Made by a program: the position numbers and the translations under genes. Below, one piece after another: positions 24,254 to 32,048 of a stretch of 64,000 nucleotides of DNA (positions are counted from its first letter, which is position 1; each line of letters begins with the position of its first letter). The notes beneath the pieces are model-generated. The model worked only from the letters and a program-made list of their open reading frames with translations. It had not been told where the DNA came from and did not search any database. The DNA is from Fictibacillus enclensis (GTDB taxonomy: Bacteria > Bacillota > Bacilli > Bacillales > Fictibacillaceae): NCBI RefSeq assembly GCF_001457035.1, contig NZ_KQ758617.1, forward strand, positions 1,612,001-1,676,000, read 5' to 3'.

Positions 24254-25723
24254 GTGCGATCCATTACAGAAACCTATGACTCTTTCGCAAAATTATCCCC
24301 CGACCAAACGGCAATTCATACCACTAACCAACAAATCAGTTATAAAAAATGGAACGTGTTAATTAATCAGACGGCCAACTGGCTGCATGCCCTTCCCTCA
24401 GAAACCAAAACCATCGGCATCCTGCTGCCAAATGACATCCCTTTTTTACAAATGTTCCTCGGGGCTTGCAGGGCCGGCTGGATTGCTGTTCCTTATGATT
24501 TAAAATGGAATCTAACAGAACTAAAACAACGAATTCATCTTTCAAGCCCTTCTCTCATTGTAACCACTCGAGAGATATACTCAAAAATAAAACATCAGAT
24601 ACCAAATGTGACGGTGCTGCAAGATTGCTTACACAACATCTCTCAATGTAGCACTTCCTTTGAATGGGAGCCAGAAGATGACCTTCCGTTTTATATTGGT
24701 TTTACATCCGGAACCACCGGAAGCCCCAAAGCCTTTATTCGCTCTCAGGAATCGTGGAGCGCCAGCTTTGATTGCAATCGCATTGATTTTGAATTAAATA
24801 AAACCGATCATGTACTTATTCCTGGCGCCTTAATCCATTCTCATTTTCTGTATGGGGCTGTAAGCACACTATACTTGGGCGGGACAGTTTATTTATTAGA
24901 AAAGTTCTCCACTGCAAAGGTTTTATCATGGACAAACAACTTTCCCATTACAGCCGTCTATGTCGTTCCAACGATGATTGAAGGATTATTGAAAGAAACG
25001 ATATCTATCAATAAACCGCTAAAAGTCATCTCATCCGGAGCCAAATGGAATGAAAGATCCAAAATCCAATTCAGGCAAAGGTTTCCTGAACTGTCTCTGT
25101 ATGAATTTTATGGAGCCAGTGAACTGAGCTTTATTTCAGTGCTTTCCGAAAAAGAAGGAATGCAGAAGGATCGAACAGTAGGAAAACCTTGTTACGGAGT
25201 CGAAGTCCAAGTGCGTGATGAGGATCAGGAAATTGTAAAACCATATTCCACCGGGAAAATATACGTCAGAAGCAATTATATGATAGCAGGGTACTTTGAT
25301 CAAGAAGGAGTCATTCAAACTATTAAGGATGATGAGGGATGGGCTACAGTCCATGATATGGGCTATATTGACGAGGATGGTTTTTTATACATCACAGGTC
25401 GTGAACAAAACATGATCCTATATGGTGGAATCAATATTTTTCCTGAGGAAATTGAAAAGGTTATTTCCGTTCATCCGAATGTTGAAGAAGTAGCAATCAT
25501 TGGTTTATCCGATTCTTATTGGGGCCAGGTGACTGCAGCTGTAATTAAAGGAAAAAATAATCTGACAGAAATGCAGTTAAAGAGGTTTTGCAAAAAGCAC
25601 TTGTCCTCTTACAAGATTCCGAGAAAATGGTTCTTTCTAAATGAAATGCCGTATACAACCAGCGGAAAGATCGCTCGCGCAGACCTTGTGAAACAGATTG
25701 AAAGTCAGGTGAGCCATCATTAA
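24254..25723 (+). CDS. Acyl-CoA synthetase (AMP-forming), YhfT-like
   Basis: 489-aa ANL-superfamily ligase that activates a carboxylic acid with ATP and CoA. Motifs: P-loop GFTSGTTGSPKAF (about residue 155), YGASEL (about 290), hinge YITGREQNMILYGG and C-terminal catalytic Lys in TTSGKIAR. GTG 24254 is chosen because AAAGGA lies 9 nt upstream; an in-frame TTG six codons earlier falls in the terminator T-run. The order bioY-ligase-thiolase matches the B. subtilis yhfU-yhfT-yhfS group, reported as BirA-regulated. A role with a biotin precursor acid (for example pimelate) is plausible, not shown. Confidence 0.87.
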   Translation: MRSITETYDSFAKLSPDQTAIHTTNQQISYKKWNVLINQTANWLHALPSETKTIGILLPNDIPFLQMFLGACRAGWIAVPYDLKWNLTELKQRIHLSSPSLIVTTREIYSKIKHQIPNVTVLQDCLHNISQCSTSFEWEPEDDLPFYIGFTSGTTGSPKAFIRSQESWSASFDCNRIDFELNKTDHVLIPGALIHSHFLYGAVSTLYLGGTVYLLEKFSTAKVLSWTNNFPITAVYVVPTMIEGLLKETISINKPLKVISSGAKWNERSKIQFRQRFPELSLYEFYGASELSFISVLSEKEGMQKDRTVGKPCYGVEVQVRDEDQEIVKPYSTGKIYVRSNYMIAGYFDQEGVIQTIKDDEGWATVHDMGYIDEDGFLYITGREQNMILYGGINIFPEEIEKVISVHPNVEEVAIIGLSDSYWGQVTAAVIKGKNNLTEMQLKRFCKKHLSSYKIPRKWFFLNEMPYTTSGKIARADLVKQIESQVSHH

Positions 25724-26813
25724 AAGAGCGGTTATTGTAAGAGCTATTCGGACTCCGATCGGAAAAGCAGGTGGAATCTTTAAGGACATTCCCATACATG
25801 AGCTTACGGCTCCCGTTCTAAAATATACAGCGGCTGGGGTCGAGGAAAAAATCGATGAACTTATTTTGGGAAATGTCGTCGGGCCGGGTGGAAATGTAGC
25901 CAGGGTTTCCGCATTAGAAGCTGGACTTCCCCTCTCACTTACCGGTCTCACCATTGACCGCCAATGCAGTGCGGGACTGGAAGCCATTCGACTGGCTTCG
26001 TACCTGATCCAAGGAGGTGCTGGACAGTGTTACATTGCAGGTGGTGCAGAAAGCTCCAGCACCTCCACCTACTCTGCCAGAGCCAGATTCGCCCCCGATC
26101 ACATTGGTGATCCCGATATGGGTGCTGCCGCAGAAAACGTGGCGGAAAAATACGATATTTCAAAAGAAGTTCAAGATGAATATGCGCTAATGAGTTATAA
26201 AAGAAGCTGGGAATCTTTTGATAAAGGATATTTGGATCAAGAGATCATTCCGGTCGGCACAATCAGCCAGGACGAACAGTTTCTCAAAAAAAGAAAGATG
26301 GAGCTTCTCGTACAGAGGGCGAAGCCTCTATTTAAAAAGGACGGTACGGTTACAGCCGCTAACAGCTGCGGGATCCATGACGGAGCGGCTGCTGTCCTTA
26401 TTATGGAAGAAAACACAGCAAAAAAGAACGGGTTGCAGCCTGTTTTACGATTTATGGATAGTGAGGTGGCTGGTATTCATCCAAAGTACCCCGGTGCAGC
26501 ACCCATCCCTGCGATTAGGTCTTTATTACAGAGAAACAAGTTAACCATTTCAGACATCGATTTAATTGAAATCAATGAAGCTTTTGCCTCCAAAATCGTC
26601 GCTTGCTCAAAGGAACTGACCATTCCTTATGAAAAATTAAATGTTCGAGGCGGAGCATTATCTCTCGGACACCCTTATGGTGCATCCGGCAGTATTATGA
26701 TGACCCGGCTTTTCCATGAAGTTCAAAGAAGAAAAAACGTTAACTATGTACTGGCAGCGATCGGGAGTGGCGGAGGTATCGGCGTGGCTATCCTATTAGA
26801 GGTGGTAACATGA
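25719..26813 (+). CDS. Thiolase, YhfS-like, probable ATT start
   Basis: 364-aa thiolase-family protein. The conserved start KRAVIVRAIRTPIGKAGG lies upstream of any ATG/GTG/TTG; the frame opens after a TGA and offers ATT at 25719, overlapping the ligase stop (ATTAA), with AGGTGAG 5 nt upstream, so ATT initiation with translational coupling is likely. Nucleophile Cys is in DRQCSAGLEAI; EINEAFASK and LSLGHPYGASGS (His) are intact. The second catalytic cysteine, normally in CxGGG near the C-terminus, is missing: the site reads AIGSGGGIG. Catalysis may therefore differ from a standard acetyltransferase. Shorter than the usual ~390 aa. Confidence 0.85.
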   Translation: MKRAVIVRAIRTPIGKAGGIFKDIPIHELTAPVLKYTAAGVEEKIDELILGNVVGPGGNVARVSALEAGLPLSLTGLTIDRQCSAGLEAIRLASYLIQGGAGQCYIAGGAESSSTSTYSARARFAPDHIGDPDMGAAAENVAEKYDISKEVQDEYALMSYKRSWESFDKGYLDQEIIPVGTISQDEQFLKKRKMELLVQRAKPLFKKDGTVTAANSCGIHDGAAAVLIMEENTAKKNGLQPVLRFMDSEVAGIHPKYPGAAPIPAIRSLLQRNKLTISDIDLIEINEAFASKIVACSKELTIPYEKLNVRGGALSLGHPYGASGSIMMTRLFHEVQRRKNVNYVLAAIGSGGGIGVAILLEVVT

Positions 26814-27205
26814 AGACAGAAGACCATGAAATTACGTTCAGTCACGAAAAGGTTCAAGAGTTTGTTCAGCTTATGGGGGACCGAAACCCAATCTACCAGA
26901 GTATCCATAAGGCAAAAGAATATGGATTTAAAACAATACCTCTGCCCCAGGCTATGCCAAACATAGCCTATCAGTGGATTGAAATTCCATGGAATCTGCA
27001 AGACCCTGTTATCCATCGAAAACAGAAATGCGTTCTGCATCAAAGGATGTTTATTGAAGAACGTTATCGTGCAGTGATAAAAGTTACAGATCAATATGAA
27101 CGCCATAACCATTTTTTTATCCAACAAACTCTCTACCTTTACGACGGAAATGGACTACTATGCTTTGAAGGTATATCTGATTTGGTAGCGGGGGGGTTAT
27201 CATGA
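26810..27205 (+). CDS. Hot-dog (MaoC-type) dehydratase-like protein A
   Basis: 131-aa protein resembling the N-terminal, non-catalytic half of FAS1/HTD2-type hydratases. It begins with FSHEKVQEFVQLMGDRNPIY, a hydratase-2-like motif, but lacks the His of the D..NPxH pair (Tyr replaces it), as expected for the structural half of a two-protein hydratase. Overlaps the thiolase by 4 nt (ATGA) and the next gene by 4 nt, so translation is coupled. Likely forms a heterodimer with protein B, like HadA/HadB. Substrate unknown. Confidence 0.78.
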   Translation: MKTEDHEITFSHEKVQEFVQLMGDRNPIYQSIHKAKEYGFKTIPLPQAMPNIAYQWIEIPWNLQDPVIHRKQKCVLHQRMFIEERYRAVIKVTDQYERHNHFFIQQTLYLYDGNGLLCFEGISDLVAGGLS

Positions 27206-27546
27206 GTGTACTCACCTTTCAAATAACTGAAAAGGATGTTGAACAATATGCTGTCATTTCAGGAGATAATAATCCCATTCATCTGGATATCGATGCAGCA
27301 AAACAGCATGGGTTTACTGATAAAGTCGCTCACGGGATGTTAACCATTTCCAAAGTACTCGGCGTGCTTTCCAATGAAGTTCTTTCACCCTGCGATGTTA
27401 TAACAGACTATAATTTCAGCTTTTCAGCTCCAGTTTTTACAGGGAATCAAATAACGCTCCACATCAACCAAACCGAGAACAGCATCAATGTTTCAGGAGT
27501 ATGTGAAGACAAGAAAGTCATAAAAGGATCAGTATTTCTTCTATAA
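27202..27546 (+). CDS. Hot-dog (MaoC-type) enoyl-CoA hydratase-like protein B
   Basis: 114-aa MaoC-family protein. The R-specific hydratase motif is complete: SGDNNPIHLDIDAAKQHGF with Asp and His catalytic candidates, followed by VAHGMLT. ATG overlaps the 3' end of protein A. Together A and B would hydrate/dehydrate an acyl-CoA or acyl-ACP, giving with the ligase and thiolase a short reversible beta-oxidation-like set under the BirA operator. Last gene before a strong terminator. Confidence 0.85.
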   Translation: MSVLTFQITEKDVEQYAVISGDNNPIHLDIDAAKQHGFTDKVAHGMLTISKVLGVLSNEVLSPCDVITDYNFSFSAPVFTGNQITLHINQTENSINVSGVCEDKKVIKGSVFLL

Positions 27547-27620
27547 AAATGCCTGTTTCCCCACTAAGAAGGTGGAGATGCAATATTCTTTTCATTTCCC
27601 TGTTTTATCAATATCTAAAA

Positions 27621-27650
27621 CCAAGAGACTTTTTTAAGTCTCTTGGCTTT
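27621..27650. terminator. Bidirectional terminator after the bioY-ligase-thiolase-hydratase operon
   Basis: CCAAGAGACTT-TTTT-AAGTCTCTTGG, perfect 11-bp stem, followed by CTTTT; between convergent genes. Confidence 0.88.
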
Positions 27651-27679
27651 TATGAAATCCAAATTATAATTCTCATTCC

Positions 27680-28420
27680 TCACAGCATACCAAGCGCTTT
27701 CTTGGTCGCCGGACCTACAAGGCCATCCACCTTCAGCTTCTTCACCTTTTGGAACTTGCGAACCGCAGAATCTGTATTTTTGCCAAAGACGCCATCGATT
27801 CCTTTGGTGCTGTAGCCCTTTTGTGTTAAGAGCTTTTGCAATTCCTTCACTGCCTCGCCCTTGCTTCCCTTTTTTAAGGTGCCGGTGGAATAGGCCGGCA
27901 GTGATGACCCCTTTCCTTTCAAGCCATAGGCTGATGCGATGGAATCATACGATTTGCTTGAGCTCACAATGACTACAGGTGTATTCACTTTTACTCTCGT
28001 AAACAGCCATTGCACCTCATTATTGTACATACGGATGCAGCCTGCACTTGCATAAGTGCCAATTGACTTAGCATTGTTGTTTCCATGGATGGCATAAGTG
28101 GTGCCCCATGTTCCCCTGGCGTTCAATCCGAGCCACCGGTTTCCGAGTGGATTTCTGGGATCTCCCCCTGGAATGTGGCCACTGTAATAGGGCCGGTTTA
28201 CAATTTTGTTTACAACTTTGAACTTTCCTTCCGGTGTGTAAGATTTTTGTCTTCCGGTCGCCACTTTAAATACACTTTTGAGCCGGGTATTTTCATAGTA
28301 CGCCAATTCATTTTTCGATTTATTGATGATAATGAATTGGCTGGCGGCTGCTGCCTTGGCCGGGTGGGCAAAGAACAGAAGAAAGCTAAACGTTAACAAA
28401 AGCACGACAAATTTTTTCAT
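27680..28420 (-). CDS. Secreted L,D-transpeptidase with peptidoglycan-binding domain
   Basis: 246-aa cell-wall enzyme. Signal peptide MKKFVVLLLTFSFLLFFAHPAKAAAA. The YkuD domain follows with catalytic His in YAIHGNNNAKS and Cys in SAGCIRMYN (about residues 110-135). A C-terminal PG_binding_1 domain (about 180-245, KGEAVKELQKLLTQKGY and DGLVGPATKKAL) anchors it to peptidoglycan. It would form 3-3 cross-links or modify spore cortex/wall. Domain order differs from B. subtilis YkuD, which has an N-terminal LysM. Monocistronic. Confidence 0.93.
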   Translation of the reverse strand: MKKFVVLLLTFSFLLFFAHPAKAAAASQFIIINKSKNELAYYENTRLKSVFKVATGRQKSYTPEGKFKVVNKIVNRPYYSGHIPGGDPRNPLGNRWLGLNARGTWGTTYAIHGNNNAKSIGTYASAGCIRMYNNEVQWLFTRVKVNTPVVIVSSSKSYDSIASAYGLKGKGSSLPAYSTGTLKKGSKGEAVKELQKLLTQKGYSTKGIDGVFGKNTDSAVRKFQKVKKLKVDGLVGPATKKALGML

Positions 28421-28652
28421 GGATTCCCTTCCTTACATAAGATTTGCTGTTTGTTGCCAAACAATAAATCATATGCATCATCCACTGGAATAGATTACAA
28501 ATTTTACAAAAAGATGTCGTTTGCGTTAAAATTCTGCTTTTCGTTTATCTATGCTTTTTTCTAAAGAATCCTTTTCATTTTGTTCAAATTCATTGATAAT
28601 ATAGAGAATATCAACTTACAAAGGCAACTATGAGCTTCGAAAGGAGTAACCA

Positions 28653-30755
28653 ATGAGCACATATACGACAAAGGAAAATGGTATTTTTCCTTCTGTATGC
28701 CCGCTTGACTGTCCCGACCAATGTGGTCTGCTTCTTCATAAAAAAGACGGAAAAATAATAAAAGTACAAGGAGATCCGGACCATCCTGTCACACAGGGCA
28801 AGATCTGCAATAAAGTAAGGAATATGCCTGAGAGGCTGTATGATCCGAAGCGGCTGACAACTCCACTTAAGAGAATTGGCCCGAAAGGAAGCCTGGAATT
28901 TGAACCGGTCAGCTGGGATGAGGCGGTTGATACGATTACGTCCAAATGGAAAGAGCTTGTAGCTTTCGAAGGGCCTGAGAGCATTCTCCCCTACAGCTTT
29001 TATGGAAACATGGGGATTTTAAGTGCCGAGGGGATGGACCGGCGTTTTTTCCATCGGCTTGGTGCGAGCCGGCTTGATCAAACCATTTGTTCTGTAGCCG
29101 GATCGGTTGGTTACCGTTACACAATGGGCGGTGGTTTCGGCATTGACCCTATGGACACCGTCCATGCCAAGCTGTTTATTTTTTGGGGAATCAATGCCGT
29201 CAGCACGAATATGCATCAGGTGGCACTCGCCCAAAAAGCAAGGAAAAACGGAGCAAAAATTATCGTGATTGATGTTCACAAAAACCGGACGGGTATTCTT
29301 GCTGACTGGTTTATTCCAATCCTTCCTGGAACAGACAGTGCGCTGGCCCTTGGCATCATGAACTTTCTTTTTGAAAACAACATGGCCGATATGGATTTCT
29401 TAAAAGAGTTTTCCACAGGTTATGAAGAATTGATCGAACATGTTAAGCAATATGACCTGCATACTGTAGCTGCCATTACAGGCGTTTCTGCAGATGATCT
29501 GAAAAAGCTCGCACTTGAGTATGGAACGGTCTGTCCTTCGTTCATCCGGATCGGAAATGGCCTGCAGCATCATGACAACGGCGGAATGGCTGTACGCACC
29601 ATTGCCTGCCTGCCTGCCGTAACCGGGCAATGGCTAAAAAAAGGCGGCGGTGCCATTAAATCCAATTCCAGCTATCTGTCCCATAACACAGCTGCTGTGC
29701 AGCGTCCGGACCTTTTGAAGAACAAAAATACCCGGATCATTAACATGAATCAAATCGGCAGTGCGCTTCTGGAAGCGGAACCGCGCATCTCGTCATTGTA
29801 TGTGTATAACAGCAATCCGGTGGTTGTGGCACCTGAAGGAAACAAGGTAAGAAAAGGCTTCGAGCGGGAGGATCTGTTTACAGTGGTTCACGATCTCTTT
29901 CTGACCGAAACCGCTGCCTATGCAGACATTGTGCTGCCTGCCACCTCTTCATTTGAAAATACCGATTTTTACACCTCCTATTGGCATAAACACGCTCATT
30001 TGCAAGAGCCGGTCATAATGCCGTATGGAGAAAGCAAGTCAAATCCCGACGTGTTTCGTCTCCTTGCTGAAGCCATGGGGTTTAATGATCAAGCATTTAA
30101 AGATTCAGACGAAGAAATGATCGAACAGGCTTTTGAACACCCGGCCAATCCTTATGTGGAGGATATTAGCCTGCGGACACTAAAAAAAAGCAAGTTTGTT
30201 AAATCCAAGAATATCCCGCTGTTCTCGCGAAAGCTTTCCACCCCAAGCGGTAAAATTGAATTGTATTCCAAACAGATGGAACGCGAGGGCTATCCACCGC
30301 TACCGACCTATATTCCGCTGTCGGAAGACGGAGATCATCCCTTTCTGTTTGTGCCAGGGCCGAATCACAACTTTTTAAATTCAACCTTTAGTAATAACGA
30401 TAAGCATATCCAGCTGGAAAAAGAGCCGAAAGTCCATCTGAATGCCCGTGATGCCGTTGAATTGGGCGTAGAAAATGGAGACTTGATCCGTATCTGGAAC
30501 GACCGTGGGGAATGTCAGCTTCATGCTGCAGTTGGAGAAAATGTTTTGCCAGGCGTAGCGGTAACGATGGGGCTATGGGCAGACCTGCCTGGAACCAAAC
30601 AGCTGGTCAATTCCCTGACCCCAGACCGGATCGCCGATATGGGAGGGGGAGCCACCTTCTTTTCGGGCAGAATCAGTATTGAAAAAATTTCTCCCGGGAG
30701 GATATCATGTACCAAAGCAGGATCCGGCCAAAAAATGATGACCGAAAAAATGTAA
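28653..30755 (+). CDS. Molybdopterin oxidoreductase, YyaE-like
   Basis: 700-aa enzyme of the DMSO reductase/formate dehydrogenase superfamily. N-terminal [4Fe-4S] motif CPLDCPDQCGLL...GKIC (about residues 16-50), then the molybdopterin domain (YGNMGILSAEGMDRRF) and the C-terminal MopB-binding domain (FVPGPNHNFLNSTF). Length and N-terminus resemble B. subtilis YyaE. The usual Cys/Sec/Ser ligand is not certain; a candidate cysteine is in TICSVAGSVG (about residue 149). No membrane or electron-transfer subunits are adjacent, so the redox partner is unknown. AAAGGAG precedes the ATG. Its 3' end overlaps a small ribbon-helix-helix gene. Confidence 0.88.
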   Translation: MSTYTTKENGIFPSVCPLDCPDQCGLLLHKKDGKIIKVQGDPDHPVTQGKICNKVRNMPERLYDPKRLTTPLKRIGPKGSLEFEPVSWDEAVDTITSKWKELVAFEGPESILPYSFYGNMGILSAEGMDRRFFHRLGASRLDQTICSVAGSVGYRYTMGGGFGIDPMDTVHAKLFIFWGINAVSTNMHQVALAQKARKNGAKIIVIDVHKNRTGILADWFIPILPGTDSALALGIMNFLFENNMADMDFLKEFSTGYEELIEHVKQYDLHTVAAITGVSADDLKKLALEYGTVCPSFIRIGNGLQHHDNGGMAVRTIACLPAVTGQWLKKGGGAIKSNSSYLSHNTAAVQRPDLLKNKNTRIINMNQIGSALLEAEPRISSLYVYNSNPVVVAPEGNKVRKGFEREDLFTVVHDLFLTETAAYADIVLPATSSFENTDFYTSYWHKHAHLQEPVIMPYGESKSNPDVFRLLAEAMGFNDQAFKDSDEEMIEQAFEHPANPYVEDISLRTLKKSKFVKSKNIPLFSRKLSTPSGKIELYSKQMEREGYPPLPTYIPLSEDGDHPFLFVPGPNHNFLNSTFSNNDKHIQLEKEPKVHLNARDAVELGVENGDLIRIWNDRGECQLHAAVGENVLPGVAVTMGLWADLPGTKQLVNSLTPDRIADMGGGATFFSGRISIEKISPGRISCTKAGSGQKMMTEKM

Positions 30756-30886
30756 ACACCACACTCAGCCAGTCCCTCTACAAAGAAATTAAGTCCCTGG
30801 CTGCCAGACTTGACCGTCCGGCCAACGATTTGCTCGAAGAAGGCATGCGGCATGTGATTGAAAAATATAAAAAGAAACGCACATAA
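30707..30886 (+). CDS. Small ribbon-helix-helix-type protein overlapping the molybdoenzyme gene
   Basis: 59-aa basic protein beginning MYQSRIRPKNDDRKN, followed by VNTTLSQSLYKEIKSLAARL (a beta strand and helix) and a second helix (PANDLLEEGMRHVIEKYKKK), the arrangement of Arc/CopG-like ribbon-helix-helix proteins. ATG is preceded by GGGAGG 6 nt upstream. It overlaps the last 49 nt of the molybdoenzyme gene in another frame and ends just before a terminator. It may regulate the operon or bind DNA/RNA; that is inference. Confidence 0.78.
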   Translation: MYQSRIRPKNDDRKNVNTTLSQSLYKEIKSLAARLDRPANDLLEEGMRHVIEKYKKKRT

Positions 30887-30892
30887 TTAATC

Positions 30893-30933
30893 AAAAAGGA
30901 TGTACATTCCGGTATGGGGTGTACATCCTTTTT
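30893..30933. terminator. Bidirectional terminator after the molybdoenzyme operon
   Basis: AAAAAGGATGTACA / TGTACATCCTTTTT stem (14 bp) between convergent genes, overlapping the stop region of the alkyltransferase-like gene. Confidence 0.9.
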
Positions 30934-31243
30934 AACATTCTGGCCAATACTGGTAAACAGTCAAATTAATTTTACCCTCAGGACTCACTGCAATCCCTTC
31001 ACTTTCCAAAGACAGTTTTTGGACCGCAAACATCTCTTCATCCTTGAACCCAATCTCACCCTTCGCATTGATGACACGGTGCCACGGAAGCTGATGTTTT
31101 TTGCTCATGGAATGAAGAACCCGGACGACCTGCCTTGCTCCCCTTGGACTGCCAGCGAGCTTTGCAATCTGGCCATACGTCATTACCTTGCCTTTTGGAA
31201 TACTTTTTATAACACTTACTACCTCATCAGTAAACTTCATCAT
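30932..31243 (-). CDS. Alkyltransferase-like protein (ATL), non-catalytic
   Basis: 103-aa protein matching the DNA-binding C-terminal domain of O6-alkylguanine-DNA alkyltransferase (IPKGKVMTYGQIAKLAG, RQVVRVLHSM, PWHRVINAKGEIGF). The alkyl-acceptor cysteine of the PCHRV motif is replaced by Trp (PWHRVI), the defining feature of ATL proteins, which flag O6-alkylguanine for nucleotide excision repair. Stand-alone, with two adjacent ATG starts behind AGGGGAAA. Confidence 0.92.
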   Translation of the reverse strand: MMKFTDEVVSVIKSIPKGKVMTYGQIAKLAGSPRGARQVVRVLHSMSKKHQLPWHRVINAKGEIGFKDEEMFAVQKLSLESEGIAVSPEGKINLTVYQYWPEC

Positions 31244-31280
31244 TTTCCCCTACATCCTTTTTTCTATAGTGTACATGAAA

Positions 31281-31312
31281 AACCGGCACAGCTGACCCTA
31301 GCTGTACCGGTT
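31281..31312. terminator. Hairpin between micro-ORF and ATL gene
   Basis: AACCGGCACAGCT / AGCTGTACCGGTT, one mismatch; T-rich only on the plus side. Possible terminator for the DinB/micro-ORF transcript. Confidence 0.5.
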
Positions 31313-31334
31313 AAATTAATCTTATTTTTGTCCA

Positions 31335-31394
31335 TTACTTAAATTTGGCGTCCGCCCAGTCTGCATGATCCCAGGTTTCCGTCACCGGTATCAT
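31335..31394 (-). CDS. Possible 19-aa micro-ORF
   Basis: MIPVTETWDHADWADAKFK, 19 codons, with GGGAGG just upstream (closer spacing suits the internal GTG at 31385, giving 16 aa). It lies 36 bp after the DinB-family gene and ahead of a hairpin. The composition (WDHADWAD) is protein-like but no family is recognised; it could be a leader or a gene remnant. Confidence 0.3.
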   Translation of the reverse strand: MIPVTETWDHADWADAKFK

Positions 31395-31429
31395 TCCTCC
31401 CTATTAATGAAATTTACAGGATCAAGCTT

Positions 31430-31897
31430 TTAATATAAATCAAACATGTTGATGTCATACCCCTGTTCTTTCATGTAGTTAAACAGCTGGGCGCGGTGGT
31501 GCTGGGCATGGGTCACAATTTCAATCAGCCATTTCGCCTGGGCCGTCCCATGATCCAAGTAGAAGGCCTTTGTTTCTTTATGCAAAAAATCTTCATCTCC
31601 AAGGCTTTCCATATAGCGCGTGACCTCAAGCAGTCCTTCTTTCATGAATCCCGTCCACTGCGCCGGATCATGTTCCTTGGACAGGCTTGCTTCAAGTTCC
31701 CGAATGTCTTCCTCAGGTTTCTCCTGGAGGATCAGGAGATCGGTGGACGGAACCGAAACCAGATGCAGCACCACTTCATGCAAGGAACGCATATTTTCAC
31801 GGGGCCTGTAGTCCAAATGGTTGGGGGATATCTTTTCGATCAGGTTTGAGGAGGTTCTGACGATCAGTTCAAGTTCTTTCAGTAGAAGTTCTTTCAT
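31430..31897 (-). CDS. DinB family protein
   Basis: 155-aa four-helix DinB/YfiT-type protein, predicted metal-dependent. Candidate metal-binding histidines are in LHEVVLHL (about residue 40) and THAQHHRAQLFNYMKEQG (about 130), the latter being the typical DinB C-terminal motif. ATG 31897 chosen; an in-frame GTG nine codons upstream is also possible (GGAAAGTGA before it). No thiol-transfer partner is nearby, so function is open. Confidence 0.82.
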   Translation of the reverse strand: MKELLLKELELIVRTSSNLIEKISPNHLDYRPRENMRSLHEVVLHLVSVPSTDLLILQEKPEEDIRELEASLSKEHDPAQWTGFMKEGLLEVTRYMESLGDEDFLHKETKAFYLDHGTAQAKWLIEIVTHAQHHRAQLFNYMKEQGYDINMFDLY

Positions 31898-32011
31898 TTC
31901 TTTTGTTCCACTCAATTGTCTCACTCACTTTCCAAAAATATTGAATCAATCGTTGTCATGGTCTTCCAGCTTTTATTTCGACGTGTCCCCCTTTTTTCCT
32001 TGCAACAATAC

Positions 32012-32041
32012 AAAAACCAGGCCCTGGTTAACAAGGCCTGG
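32012..32041 (-). terminator. Terminator of splAB
   Basis: CCAGGCC / GGCCTGG stem followed on the minus strand by TTTTTG. Confidence 0.85.
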
Positions 32042-32048
32042 CTGCTAC

